Positions 41,801-53,193 of a stretch of 64,000 nucleotides of DNA are shown one piece after another. Under the pieces are notes generated by a model. The model was not told where the DNA came from. It ran no database searches and saw only the letters and a list, made by a program, of their open reading frames with translations. The stretch is from NCBI GenBank assembly GCA_948144175.1, contig CANXME010002521.1, positions 131,501 to 195,500 of the forward strand, written 5' to 3'. A program made the position numbers and the translations under genes. The DNA is from Closterium sp. NIES-65 (lineage: Eukaryota > Streptophyta > Zygnematophyceae > Desmidiales > Closteriaceae). Numbering within the stretch: the stretch's first letter is position 1; each line of letters begins with the position of its first letter.

Positions 41801-43392
41801 ATGCACTTGACATCCCGACTCCGCGCTCTTACGCGGAGGCGATAGAGGGTCCCTACTCCTCTCAGTGGCAGGCAGCTATGGATGCAGAGATGGCTTCCTG
41901 GAAGTCCACAGGCACCTACGTTGACGCTGTCCCCCCTCATGGGGCGAACATCGTCAGTGGCATGTGGATCTTCAGGGTGAAGCGGCCGCCGGGTTCTCCG
42001 CCTGTCTTCAAGGCGCGTTACGTGGCTCGTGGCTTCAGACAGCGGCAGGGAGTTGACTACTTTCAGACCTTCTCCCCCACCCCGCAGATGACCACTCTTC
42101 GGGTACTGCTGCACGTTGCTGCTCACCGTGACTACGAGTTGCACTCTCTCGACTTCAGCACTGCTTTCTTGCAGGGCAGCCTGCACGAGGAGATCTGGCT
42201 GCGCCGCCCACCTGGCTTCACTGGGTCTTTCCCTCCTGGTACCCAGTGGAGTCTCCGACGTCCAGTCCACGGTCTCCGCCAGGCGCCACGTGAGTGGCAC
42301 GACACACTGAGGACTACGCTTGCGGCTCTTGGGTTTGCTCCTTCTACTGCCGACCCGTCGCTGTTTCTGCGCACCGACACCTCTCTGCCGCCGTTCTACA
42401 TCCTCGTGTATGTCGACGACTTTGTCTTTGCCACAGCTGACACTACTGGACTCGCCTACGTGAATTCCGAGCTGCAGAAGAGACACACGTGCACTGACCT
42501 GGGTGAACTGCGCAGCTACCTTGGCTTGCAGATCACCCGGGACAGAGCACGCCGCACCATTACCCTGACTCAGTCACACATGGTGCAGCAGGTCCTTCAG
42601 CGCTTCGGCTTCACGTACTCCTCACCTCAGGCCACTCCTCTACCTACTCGCCACTCGCTCTCAGCTCTGCCTTCGGATGAGTCCGTAGAGTCGAGTGGCC
42701 CGTACCCAGAGCTTGTTGGCTGCCTCATGTACCTGATGACCTACACACGACCTGACCTTGCATACCCTCTTAGCATTCTTGCACGCTATGTTGCTCCTGG
42801 GAGACACCGACCGGAGCACATGGCTGCAGCGAAGAGGGTGTTGCGCTACTTGTGCAGTACGTCGAGCATGGGGCTAGTGCTTGGAGGGCGGAGTCCAGTG
42901 GTCCTCACTGGGCACGCGGACGCTTCTTGGGCTGACGACCAGGCTACGCAGCGGTCGTCACAGGGTTACACCTTCAGCCTTGGTTCCGGCTCTGTTTCGT
43001 GGCGGGCTACTCGCTCGTCTTCTGTTCTCGGCTCCAGTTGTGAGGCTGAGATCTACGCCGGGGCTATGGCTGCCCAGGAGCTTCGCTGGCTCACCTACCT
43101 GCTGACCGACCTTGGAGAGCCGCCTCGTTCTCCTCCAGTCCTGTACGTAGACAACAAGGCCATGCTGGCCTTGTGTCGAGAGCAGCGACTGGAGCACAGA
43201 ACAAAGCACATTGCTCTCCGCTACTTCCTTGCTCGTGAGCTACAGCAGGGTGGACAATTGCGGCTTGCGTACGTGGCCTCTGAGGCCAACACTGCTGATG
43301 TCTTCACCAAGGCACTTGCGCCTTGTGATCATCAGCGCTTCTGCACTCAGCTGGGTCTTGTGCCTGTCTTGCCTCACTTGCTCACCCCTTGA
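38860..43392 (+). pseudogene. pol: Pol of copia A2 with two in-frame TAG codons
   Basis: A single frame apart from TAG at 40258 and 40381. It has protease (TFTLDSGASRSFF), integrase (LWHHRLGHPSLLRLRG; LHSDRGGEFSS; PQKNGIAERR), a repeated Gly-Gly-Ala-Glu-Pro linker (40460-40560 and 40660-40770), RT with YVDD at 42409-42420, and RNase H (HADASWADDQATQRSSQGY; SSCEAEIYAGAMAAQELRW). It ends SEANTADVFTKALAPCDHQR ... LLTP. The TAGs stand where A1 has CAG (SSQDVTF; PPQVPAP), so each is a single C-to-T change. The integrase E motif has K where copia elements usually have Q (PQKNG). Otherwise all catalytic residues appear present. Confidence 0.92.
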
Positions 43393-43603
43393 CCTTGCTT
43401 GTACTGTTACATATATATATACCTGCTCTTGCTTGTCTAGCCTTGTATATATATGTACTCTTACATGTGAACTGGCCTTGTGGCCTTGAACTTGTGCTCA
43501 GAATGTGTGGTGACGTTGTGATCCACCCTGAGCTTGCTTTGCTTTGCTTTGCTTGACCGGTCTTGTGACCCCTTTGTTCTCCCCCACTTTGCCTATGGGG
43601 TTG

Positions 43604-43734
43604 TGTCAGAACATTATAGCTTATACTTTTGTGTAGGCTGTAGTGGGGTATCCCATAGGGGGTACAACCCAATTAGGGTTAGTACTTGTACCCACTTCAT
43701 TCATAGTTCATTCATTCTCGTTTCAGTTTTCTCA
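43604..43734 (+). repeat. 3' LTR of copia A2
   Basis: 131 bp; one difference from the 5' LTR. A purine-rich CTATGGGGTTG precedes it, and CCAAC follows. Confidence 0.95.
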
Positions 43735-43739
43735 CCAAC

Positions 43740-46664
43740 TATCTTCAGTTGGCGTGCGGTCCTTCCAGCGAACGAGGAATTCAATCCTCGTGATTCCCGT
43801 GGGGTGGCGAATCCGATGGCTCAGGAATTTTTCGGGCTCGATGATGGGCTCCGATGAAGGGCGAGTCATGGAATGCGGGTGGTGACGAGGCAGTTGGCTG
43901 GTGGTTGGGATGTATGGGTGAAGTAGGATGACGTGGAACGATGTGCTGATGTACCAGTCGGTCGATAACTGTAGGTGCGCGGTTACGGGCGTGATCATGT
44001 GGCTGATTTGGCAGTAGCGCGGTCGAAGTTTCGGTACGTCGGGCAGTCGCAGATTTTGCGTGTCGAGCAGTACGTAATCCCCTGACTGTTATGTGACTGG
44101 GCGGCGGTGGCGGTCAGCGTTGCGCTTAGCGATGACGTTTGCTTTTTAATTGCTTCTGCGGCTCTGGTGCGGGCAGCTGTGCACGTGGTGTTGGGTTGTC
44201 CGGACTCGGCGTCATGGGCACTATAGGATTTGGCCCGTAGTTCAGGTAGAAGGGGGACTGCTACGTCGTCGCTGGCGTGGCGTTGTTGTACGCGAACTCG
44301 ATCAGCGGCAGCTGCTGCTCCCAAGTTGTGGGGTCGTCGCACGTGGCACGAATCAACTGCTTCATCGTCTGATTCGTCCGCTCCGTTTGACCGTCAGTCT
44401 CGGGGTGGTACGACGAACTGAACTATAGCCTGGTCCCGAAGTGCTCCCAGAGGTTCTTCCAGAAGTTGCTGGTGAACTTCGTGTCCCTGTTGCTGATAAT
44501 CGCTGCTGGTATCCCGTGCAGACGAACAACGGCTGTGATGAACAGACGAGCAGTCTCCTCGGCTGAGATCGACTTTTTGCACGCATCGAAGTGTGCCATC
44601 TTTGTCAACCTGTCAACGACGACCATCACCGCGTCATTACCCCCTGGGTTCGAAGGTAACCCTGTGACAAAGTCCATGGTAACCTGCTGCCAGGCGCGCT
44701 CGGGCGGTGGTATCGGCTGCAATTGACCAGCCTTCCGCTTCCTCGAGCTCTTCATCACCTGACACGTGGGGCACGAGCCCACGTGCTGCTGCACGTCGGT
44801 CAACAACTCCGGCCAGTAGTAATACCGCTGCAGTTGCTGTCGCGTTTTTTCTACCCCAAAATGTCCCGAGGTAATTCCGTTGTGTGCCTCCTGCAGTAGC
44901 AGCTCCCTCAGTAGTGAGTACGCGGGTACCCAGATGCGGTTGGTGCCTGTTTTTGCGTAATAAACTACTTTAGCTTCTGCAAGTTGCTGTGAATTTCCGG
45001 TCATGAAAAATGGGTCGGTGCGGTATCCGTGGGTGAATAGGCCTATTAAAAGCGGGTTGGTTTGGGCGAGTTGGATGGCATGGAGTTGGGCGGTAGGGCG
45101 GGTGAGTGCGTCGGCGATGTGAAGCACGGGCAGTGAGCACAAAATGTTTTTGAGGGCCGAGAAGGCAGCTTGCTCTTTCTCCCCCCACGTGTACTCAACC
45201 CCCTTCCTCAGCACGTCTGTCAGCGGGGCAGTCAGCTTCGCCATGTCGGGGACGAAATGGCGCACGTAGCTGACAAAACCCCAAAAAACTCTGCAACTCG
45301 GTCAAGCTGGTCGGCACGTGCCGTGATTGAATCGTCGCAATTTTCTTCGGGTCTATTTCCACTCTTGCAGCTGAAATAACGTGTCCCAGAAACTCCAGGC
45401 GGTCCTGTAAAAACTCACACGATGCTTTTCTCAGTAGGCGGTTCTCACTTAGTATTTTAAAAACGGCTTCGATGTCCTGTAAGTGCTGTGCTCTGTCAGG
45501 GCTGCAAGTCAGTATGTCGTCCAGGTATACTATGACGCACTTATCTAAGAGCGGGCGGAAAGCTTCGTTCATGGCGTTGGTCAGTCCGAAGGGCATGACG
45601 GTGTATTCAAAGGATCCGTAGCGTGTGTGAAATGCGATCTTAGGGCACTCGGGCGGATTGACGCGAATCTGGTGGTAACCCCCTCGGAGGTCGATTTTCG
45701 AGAAAACCCGGGCTGTGCGCAGTTGGTCGATCAGTTTGTCGGCTCGCGGGATGGGGTAACGGGATTTGATGGTAACACTGTTCAGTGCTCTATAAACTAT
45801 GCACATGCGAAATCCCCCGTCTTTTTTCGGTGTGAACAGTATCGGTGCTGCGAAAGGCGACGAACTAGGGCAAATGAATTCCTTCTCGAGCAGATAATCA
45901 TGCTGCTTCCTCAGTTCGTCCAGTTCGGGCTGGGTCAGTCGGAACTGTCGCTGTACCGTTGGCTGTGCCTCCGGTTCTAACTCTATCCTGTGGTAGTGCG
46001 GTCGCTGAGGTGGCAGTCCCGTCGGTAAATCGTCCGGGAAAATGTCGCTTTACTGCTTCAACAGTGCTGCCAGATCACTCGGTACGTCGGCCAGCAGTTT
46101 CTGTAAATCCCCTCCTTTGTCTGCTGCCTCGGCTTCCCGAATGTCGACCGCATACACGTCAGCTCCTGCCGCTACGACGCGTTTCATCGTGATCGCGTTC
46201 ACACGCACCGACGAAGACCCAGGCGAGCCCCATCGAGGTAAGGCGATGTTGTTACCGTTCACTCGCACGGTGCAGTCACCCGTCGTCCAGTCGATTCGCG
46301 GATTGTGTCGTCGCAGCCAATCACGCCCGAGTAAAATATCGGTTCCGTCGAGGGTCGTTGCAAGCATTTCCTTGCTAAACGTGAATTTACCCCCACATCG
46401 AATCCGAACCCGGTCTACGCGTTCCCGTATTGCCAGCGGCGTGCCGTCTACCAGTCTTGCGTCGATCTCAGGTAAACATGTGTCCAGTGGCAGTCGCAGT
46501 TTTCGTGCTGTGGCAGTGTTGATGAGGCTGTGGCTGGCTTCCCCGTCTACGAAGATTTTTACTAAGTCCGTCCCAATTTTCCCACTAAGCAGTATGGGGT
46601 TGTCTACCGTAGTCCCCTCCTTATTCGGCCGGGTGTGGTCGATTGCGTGAAACGGCACAATCAC
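43740..46664 (-). pseudogene. pol: Pol of gypsy G1 (protease, RT, integrase, chromodomain start)
   Basis: Order on the minus strand: protease-like 46664-46050 (KIFVDGEASHSLIN, where D-S/T-G-A is expected; then DILLGRDWLRRHNPRIDW). RT 45830-45195 has SRYPIPRADKLIDQL, FSKIDLRGGYHQIRV, MPFGLTNAM and YLDD. The RNase H domain is almost absent: the frame jumps from SLPVLHI to ADALTRP. Integrase has the HHCC motif (HFGVEKTRQQLQRYYYWPEL; CPTCQVMK), MDFVTGLPSNPGG, SNRDTKFTSNFW and, after a stop at 44423, YHPETDGQTERTNQ. Two more stops follow before the chromodomain (EKFLSHRIRHPTGITRIEFL, VRWKDRTPTEDSW), which is cut by copia A2 at 43739. Confidence 0.9.
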
Positions 46665-46723
46665 TCGGTGAGGGTCGGTTGGGTCGGGCGAGCGGCGTGA
46701 CCTGTCAGTAGAGGGTCCATTTG

Positions 46724-47918
46724 CTACTGACTCCCAGCGTTTCCCTGCTGTTTGGTCTGTTTCTGCTGCTCAGCTTCCCCCTTTCCCTTAGCGTTTTTCG
46801 AGCATTTGCTCTTGCGATGTCCCGGCCGATTGCACGCAAAGCAGCGCCCTCTGAACGGTGCGGCAGCGGCATTTGCGGCGACGGCACGTATCGTGGCGCC
46901 CTCGTTCGTCCCACGAGGCCGATGTCCCCAATGGCTGCTTCCGTAGGACCCCGGTCTCGGTCGGCGGAAGAAATCAAGTTTCTCCGCCATAGCGAGAATT
47001 TCCTGACCGAAGCTGATGTAGCGGTCCCGAGCGATATCCTGAAGCCGCGAACCTGGATTTCCTGAGTGATATCCTGCTTCAAGTCGCCGATGTAGCGGTC
47101 GATGCGCTCGCTCTCGTGCATATATCCCACCTGCTTGCATAGCGCCAGAAATCCGCTCGTGTAGTCTTGGACGGAACCGAGTTGGCGCCAAGTGCGGAGC
47201 TTCTGCCGCGCCGCAATCGAAGCCGCGATTGGCTCGAAACGAGCGCGCAGATCTGCGCACCGCGCGTCCCACGTGCGATACTGGGCACCTCCACGAAATA
47301 CGACGGCGCCCAGGGTCGGGTTTGTCCTTCCCGTGTCGGTAGAGTCGCGTAGTCTAACGGCTTCGTGACGATAACGCGCCACCAATCCATGGCGGGTCCT
47401 TGCAGCAACGACACGGCGTAGCGGATTTTCGTCGTATCCTCCGAGACGTAGTTGGCGTCGAAAAACACGTAGCATGTGAACAACCACGCTTGAATGGTAG
47501 GACCACCACGTTGGCCGGGATCGAAGCATGGCGGATGCTGCGGCTTCAGCGGCATCGGTGACGGCACTGCCGAACCGTCGGTTGGTGCCGAAATTGTGAC
47601 GCGTGGCTGGCTTTAGGCCGCATTCGTCGCTTCGGGGTGTGTCGTGCCGTGGTCGTCGTCTCCATCGGGGCGGACGACGCCATCACTGGCTGCGCTCGCG
47701 GGTTGCCCCACGCTTTCGTGTTGTGATGCCTGTGGTGCGGGCTGTTCCGGAGTGCCAAGTGCTTGAGATTGTGCCTGTTGTGCTCGTGTGAGGTCATTTT
47801 GCACGGATGAGTGTTCTGCCGTCAGCGTCGCGATATCCTCGGCGCTCTCGCGGATTTTCCGCAGCAGATCGTTCAAGTGCTTCTGCGTGAGCGTCGTGAT
47901 ATCAATGTGCTCGGCCAT
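46724..47918 (-). pseudogene. gag: Gag of gypsy G1, frameshifted
   Basis: Begins MAEHIDITTLTQKHLNDLLR with a coiled-coil-like start (47918). A stop lies near 47613. The core (YAVSLLQGPAMDWWRVIV; QDYTSGFLALCKQVGYMHES; RIDRYIGDLKQDI) is of the Retrotrans_gag type and is spread over three frames. A CCHC knuckle CFACNRPGHRKSKC lies near 46820. It ends before the protease frame. Confidence 0.88.
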
Positions 47919-48101
47919 TTCAAAGGGTGTCGGCTCGTCTTAGTCTAGGCGCAGTCGTGGCTGCACGCGTTTACGAGAGAACGTGAGGACAGCGGCTCCT
48001 AGGTGCTACGGTGCGTGCGTCCCTTCGAGTGAAAAATCAAAAGTTGATTTCCTGGGGTGCGGAGATGCGCGGTCCGAAAGAAAGGGGCTCTGAATACCAA
48101 G

Positions 48102-48429
48102 TGTTACGGGTGCAATGAATCGAAGTAGCGAGAATTGCACTAAGGTGTCAAACGAGTACAAAGATGTGAGCGAAGGCATGAGCAAACATTCATACGCGAA
48201 ACATGCAAACGGTAACGCGGTGCTTGCGAGCTAGCTAGTGCTACGCTGGCAGTGAGGCTCAGGCTAGTCCCGAAGCGTAGGCCGACACGGCCGGGCCAGC
48301 AGTGCGAGGTTTGGCAAAACAGTGTGCGCGAAGTTGGCGAAGTCCCGTTAGCAGTAACGGGCAAACAACGGCTGTTGCTGTACGCGATGTAGTCGGGCTC
48401 CGTAAGGAATGCCGAGAAAATTCCTTACA
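48102..48429 (-). repeat. 5' LTR of gypsy G1
   Basis: 328 bp, outer flank GTGTA at 48430-48434. Length equals the 3' LTR exactly. Confidence 0.95.
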
Positions 48430-48434
48430 GTGTA

Positions 48435-48709
48435 ACATCTGTGATTTCTCACTTCCCAGCAAAATTACTCAAGCCAAGAATCGAACATTAGACTTCATGA
48501 TCACCAAGGGCGAGGTAAGCCGCTGCGCTATACCCACAATAAAATTTTAAATAAACGCAAATATAATGAACATATCCTAGGTTTGGTCAATCTTCTTTCC
48601 CTTTCTTGCACGACTCTGTGGTTCTTCCACAACTGCTAGTTCCTGCTACCGCTACTGCTTCTTCACAACTGCTCCTTCTCCAAATCTCTGCTAGAACTTC
48701 TCGGGTGAG
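48435..48709. other. Spacer between gypsy G1 and copia A3
   Basis: AT-rich, with a stretch (AAGAATCGAACATTAG, then GCGCTATACCCAC) that recalls a decayed tRNA 3' half, but no full cloverleaf forms. No gene is supported. Confidence 0.45.
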
Positions 48710-48899
48710 ATTAGAGTCAAACTCATATACTATAGTCTTTGTAGGCTGTAGTGGGGTAGACAATATGGGGTACAACACTTTTAGGTTTTCCTACTTGTAC
48801 CCACCTGCTTGCTAGTTCATTCATTCCTTGTTCTTTCACATGGTATAGAGCAGGTTCCCTAGTGGGAACTTCCTAGGGCCCACCACTGAAAATCGATTT

Positions 48900-49740
48900 T
48901 TTTATTTTTATTTTTTTCTGACCGAGGGGCGAGTCGCCCCTGCCCAAGGCGCGCCCAGTGGACCGCCCTCTTGTCGAGCCCTCCTAGAGGCCCCTCTCAC
49001 GGCCCCTCGCGCCACCCTTAGCGGCCCCGTCGCCACCCCTAGCGGCCCCGTCGCCGCCCTTCTAGGCCCCTCGAGGCCCCTTTGCGGCCCCGTCGCTGCC
49101 CCTAGCGGCCCCGTTGCCGCACTTCCAGGCCCGTCGCGGCCCCTTCGCGGCCCCGCCGCCGCCCCTAGCGGCCCCGTCGCCGCCCTTCCAGGCCCCTCGC
49201 GGCCCCTTCGCGGCCCCGTCGCCGCCCCTAGCGGCCCCGTCGCCGCCCTTCCAGGCCCTTCGCGGCCCCGTCGCCGCCCTTCCAGGCCCTTCGCGGCCCC
49301 TTCGCGGCCCCGTCACCGCCCTTCCAGGCCCCTCGCGGCCCCTTCGCGGCCCCGTCGCTGCCCCTCGCGGCCCCGTCGCCGCCCTTCGCGGCCCCGTCGC
49401 CCCCCCCCTTCGCGGCCCCCGTCGCCACCCTTCGCGGCCCCGACGCCACCCCTAGCGGCCCCTGTCGCCGCCCTTCCCGGCCTCGTCGCCACCCTCTAGC
49501 GGCCTCGTCGCCGCCCTTAGCGGCCCCGACGCCGCCCTTTGCGGCCCCGTCGCCGCCCCCACCTTTCGACCCCTCCCTGGCCCCTTCACTCCCGAGTCGC
49601 CGAGCCGCCTGCAGCCGAGCGCTGGGCCGCCGACCCGCCGACGGCCGCAGTCGAGCCGCCACTGCCACTGCCGAGCCGCTGCCACCGCTGTTGCAGCCCT
49701 GTCCTCCCGCCGCGCCCCGGCCTCACCCACCCGGATTGGT
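48900..49740 (+). repeat. GC-rich tandem leader of copia A3
   Basis: About 35 imperfect ~20-bp units of the type GCGGCCCCGTCGCCGCCCTT. Frames on both strands stay open from composition only. Confidence 0.85.
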
Positions 49741-49770
49741 GAGAGCCCTCCCTGCTAGACCACTGCTGTC

Positions 49771-51130
49771 ATGGCTACCCCCAGTGTTCTTACCTTGATG
49801 CTGAGGGTCGTGTCCTTTACCAGACGGACTCTCCCTGTTCGATCACACTTCTGGTGCCTCTCCTGCCCCTCCTGCCGATGCTGACAGCACTGTTTGCTCA
49901 CAGTGGGCCACGCGCGATGCTGCTGCCCGTCTTGCTGTGCGTTGCCACTTACCAACCGCTGAGCGTGCGCACTTTAGTCAGTACAAGAGTGCTAGGACCT
50001 TGTACGACGCTGTAGTTGCACGCTACTCTTCCCCTGCCACTTGCTGCTCTTAGCCGCCTCATACTGCCGTACCTGTTTCCTAACCTCGCCGCCTTTCCCA
50101 CTGTCGCTGACCTCGCTACGCACCTCCGCACTAGTGACACCCGCTACCGCGCTGCGCTTCCTGCTGAGTTCTGCGCCAAGAACCCCCCCCCCCCCCCCCA
50201 TGTACATCACCCTCTACTACATAGTCAACCGGCTCCCTGACTCCCTTCTTTCGGTCAGGGACCACTTCCTCTCTGTTTGCCCCACCACACTCACCGTTGA
50301 CCTCCTCGAGGAACGCCTCCTAGCAGCTGAGAAGAGTATAGTCGCTGTAGGAGCCTCTAGAGGTGACCCGCGTGCCCATGTCTTTGAGGGGTGCTCCCCC
50401 TCCCCCCTTTTGCCCCTCTGTTGCCTCTGCTGCTGCCGTCGACTTCGTTGGCACCGAGTCGGTCGGCGCTGCGTCTACCCTTAGCGGGCGACGCCGCAAG
50501 TGGCAAGGGCAAGGGGAGCACGGGCGCTGGAGGGGCTGGCGGGGGCGGTGGAGGTGGAGGTGGAGGAGGCGGAGGGACTGGGGGTGGTGGTGGGAGTGGT
50601 GGCGGGGGTGGGGGCCTCGGTGGCGGCGGTGGCGGCGGAGGCGGCGGCGGCGGTGGCGGTGCGAGCGGAGGAGGAGGCGGTGGTGGCGGGTGGCGGAGTG
50701 GTGGCGGCGGAGGAGGTGGAGCTAGTCGTGGTGGCTCTGCGCAGCGGGGCGGCTTAGGTGGTGGTCAGCGCTAGCAGCACCAGCGCACTCGTGAGGCCCC
50801 GTCCACCCAGCAGCTTCGTGAGAGGTACGCTGGGCATCAGCGAGGTGGGGGTACTGGTCCCTGTACCTACGTCCTCCGTACCGGCGACCTCGCTGGTGAG
50901 CAGTGCGGGGGCTCGCACTCCACCCAGCGCTGCTTTGGCCGCCTGACGGACGCTTGGCGTCACCAGTTCCCTGACGCCACTGAGATCCCTCGCTGGGGAG
51001 AGCTGTCTAGGGCGGGGGTTGCTATCTTTGATCTTGACTATGATGCTATTCTTGTTGCCATGTATGTTGTGTCTACTAGTGATGAGGGTGACTGTTACCT
51101 GTGTGTTCCGCCTAACACCGGGCATTGAGG
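49771..51130 (+). pseudogene. Gag of copia A3, multiple frameshifts
   Basis: Segments similar to A1 Gag occur in order in three frames (LARRALPTT-like changes early; then LAAEKSIVAVGASRGDPRA; the Gly tract; CTYVLRTGDLAGEQCGG). It is not translatable as one protein. Confidence 0.8.
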
Positions 51131-52215
51131 CTGCTGCTCTAGGTGCTGGTGAGGCTGCTGCTCTAGGTGCTAGTGGCGGTCTGCTGCCCCAGGTGGTGGT
51201 GAGGTGTGCTATCTCAGGTACCACGTCGGCTCAGGCCTTACACACATTCACCTTGACTTCGGGTGCTTCTCACTCCTTCTTTCGAGATCGCACCACGCTT
51301 ACGCCGCTTAGTCGGGCCTGTTGCAGTCTCCCTGGCGGACCCCTCTAGGGGTCCTATCCTTGCTAGCTTCTCCACTGTCTTACCGTGTCCGGCAGCCCCC
51401 TCTGGCACCCTGTAAGGTCTCTACCTCCCCTCGTTCTCTACGAACTAGGTGAGTGGTGCTGATCTACAGGATCGGGGGGTTGACCAGTTCACTCCTGCGA
51501 GTCAGCGGGTGACCCACTGTACGTGTGCTCGGACGGGCCGACACTTGGCCACGTTTACCCGTCGGCCGGGGTCGAGCCTGTACACACTGACTACTGAGTC
51601 TCCTCCGGTTGCTGGGTCTGGTCAGGTAGCTGCGTCAAGTCAGGTGTGCTGCAGCGTCCAGGTCTGGTCCTGAGTCTGCTCCCTGCTCGTGTCGTCTCCT
51701 GGCCCACCAGACTCTCCTTTGGCACCACCGCCTTGGTCACCCCTCCCTGCCTCGTCTTCGAGGCATGGCCTCCCGTGTCCTTGTCTCTAGTCTCCCCCGG
51801 TCCCTCCCTCCCCTCCCTCCGGGGCCTGCCCCTACCTGCGTCCCCCTGTGTCGAGGGGCGGCAGCGCGCCGCCCCTCACTCCGAGTTTCCTCCGACAGAG
51901 GCTCCCCTTCAGACTCTTCACATGGACGTGTGGGGCCCCGCCCGCGTCCGTGGCCAGGGTCACGAGCGTTACTTCCTGTTGGTGGTTGACGACTACTCGC
52001 GTTACACCACGGTGTTCCCCTTGCGCAGCAAGGGTGACGTCACTGAGGTGTTGATCGACTCGATCCGTGCAGCTCGTCTCCAGCTAGAGAGAGTTTCGGC
52101 TCGGACTTTCCTGTTCTGCGTCTGCACTCTGACAGAGGCGGGGAGTTTTCCTCCGCCCGTCTGGGAGCCTTCTGTCATGCACAGGGCATCCGCCAGACCT
52201 TCACGCTTCCGGCCT

Positions 52216-52611
52216 CTCCACAGCCGAAGCTGGTTGCCCTGTCGTCGGCCGAAGCGGATTTCATCGCAGCAACAATAGCAGTTCACGAAGGCCTCTACTT
52301 ACAGGAACTTCTGCAGGAGGCGAAAATTCCAGCTTTGCCCACCTTTCGCTTTGACTGTGACAACCAGAGCGCAATTCGCATCGCCAACAAACCTGGTTTC
52401 GTCAGCCGCACCAAGCACATTGCGCTGCGGTATTTCTTCGTCAAGGACGAAGTGGACAAGGGCAAGGTTGACTTAACCTACTGCCCGATAGGCGACATGG
52501 CAGCAGACTTCCTCACGAAGCGATTGCCACGCCAGCAGTACCAGCACTGCTTTGAACTTAGCGGAGTAGTCAAGCGGGTCAAGTCGGGCTACGGCCAGGA
52601 TTGACGGGGGG
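52216..52611 (+). pseudogene. B-family RNase H fragment fused to copia A3
   Basis: Reads LVALSSAEADFIAATIAVHE, then LQELLQEAKIP, DNQSAIRIANKPGFVSRTKH and LTKRLPRQQYQHCFELSGV, ending at a TGA just before an LTR. It matches the B1 RNase H at 59560-59930 rather than the A-family sequence. The frame is intact from the junction to the stop. Confidence 0.85.
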
Positions 52612-53045
52612 TGTTACGAATAGTAATGTATGAACATTACAGTGCACTCCTCATCGCAGCTAAGGAAGCACGCAGTAACAAGAACGAATGCGAGGAGTCA
52701 GAATTGACTCGAAGCGCCAGACGGTTGGGGTGGATCTGGACCGTCGGAGCAGACGGCATCGGGCAGTTGCAGTCAGGAGGAATTGGGTGGGAACAGTTTC
52801 GTAACTATACGCGCTGCACGGTTGGGAATGAATTTGAATAAGGGAATGTACCCCTTAGAGTACATGGCTAACTAGGTCGATTCAAATTCCCCTGTACTCA
52901 TATTTATAGCTTTGTATTTGCATGTTTTAATTATCTCAAGCATTTTACATTCACTCTGCTATTGAGGACAAGGGCCCACCAACACTACCTAGCTGTGTGC
53001 GAACCTTTCCGAGGAGATCCTGGCAACGATCAATTTACGAACGTA
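52612..53045 (+). repeat. B-family 3' LTR following the chimera
   Basis: Starts TGTTACGAATAG after a G-run, shares GGAATGTACCCCTTAGAGTA and the TTACATTCACTCTG region with the B1 LTRs, but is otherwise quite diverged. The right end is uncertain. Confidence 0.65.
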
Positions 53046-53193
53046 GCAGGTGCGCTTCTAATTGAGTAAATATTATAAGCGCAAGAGCTGATAAATAACA
53101 AACATAGAAATTTAAACCAATAACACAAAAATGTAGGTCAAGTCCTTGCGCATTCAACCGGATCAAATTAAAACATGGTTGTGGGTAAAAATC
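53046..53193. other. AT-rich spacer
   Basis: About 150 bp between the chimera LTR and B1. It ends AAATC, the left target duplication of B1. No other feature. Confidence 0.5.

Larger units (their letters stand above)
37318..43734 (+). mobile_element. Ty1/copia LTR retrotransposon A2, nested in gypsy G1
   Basis: LTRs of 131 bp (37318-37448, 43604-43734) differ at one site (ATAAGGGG against ATAGGGGG). CCAAC flanks both ends (37313-37317, 43735-43739). The primer site is TGGTATCAAGC at 37449. The GC-rich leader runs to ~38400. Most of gag is missing: only the part from LTPQQLCEWYA onward remains, with the C-x13-C-x4-H-x4-C cluster. Pol is nearly intact but has two TAG codons. This is the youngest dated element here. 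Confidence 0.95.
36867..48429 (-). mobile_element. Ty3/gypsy chromovirus-type LTR retrotransposon G1, degenerate, interrupted by copia A2
   Basis: Both LTRs are 328 bp (5' 48102-48429, 3' 36867-37194) and differ at about 15 sites, near 4.6 percent. GTGTA target duplications flank the whole (36862-36866 and 48430-48434). On the minus strand the LTR reads TGTAAGG...CGTAACA. The primer site next to 48102 reads TTGGTATTCAGAGCC, a tRNA-Met-like site with an extra base. A G-rich polypurine tract precedes the 3' LTR (37196-37225). Gene order is gag, protease, RT, RNase H remnant, integrase, chromodomain, so it is Ty3/gypsy. Copia A2 (6417 bp) interrupts the chromodomain. Many stops and frameshifts mark it as dead. 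Confidence 0.95.
48710..52215 (+). mobile_element. Ty1/copia A3, decayed A-family copy with no A-type 3' end
   Basis: A worn 5' LTR ends at 48840 (GTAGGCTGTAGTGGGGTAGA ... CTTTCACA), followed by primer-site sequence TGGTATAGAGC. The GC-rich leader (48900-49740) uses GCGGCCCCGTCGCCGCCCTT units. Gag starts at 49771 (ATGGCTACCCCCAG) and is spread over several frames; it keeps CTYVLRTGDLAGEQCGGSH. Pol keeps the protease region (SGASHSFFRDRTTL), integrase MDVWGPARVRGQ and VVDDYSRYTTVF. It stops abruptly at about 52215 inside integrase (GIRQTFTLPASP), where B-family RNase H begins. RT is absent. Confidence 0.85.

Noticed and set aside
44970..45188. Independent 72-aa minus-strand ORF
   Set aside because: Shadow frame of gypsy G1 pol between RT and integrase.
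48465..48540. Degenerate tRNA between gypsy G1 and copia A3
   Set aside because: A T-arm-like and D-arm-like word can be found, but no cloverleaf forms.
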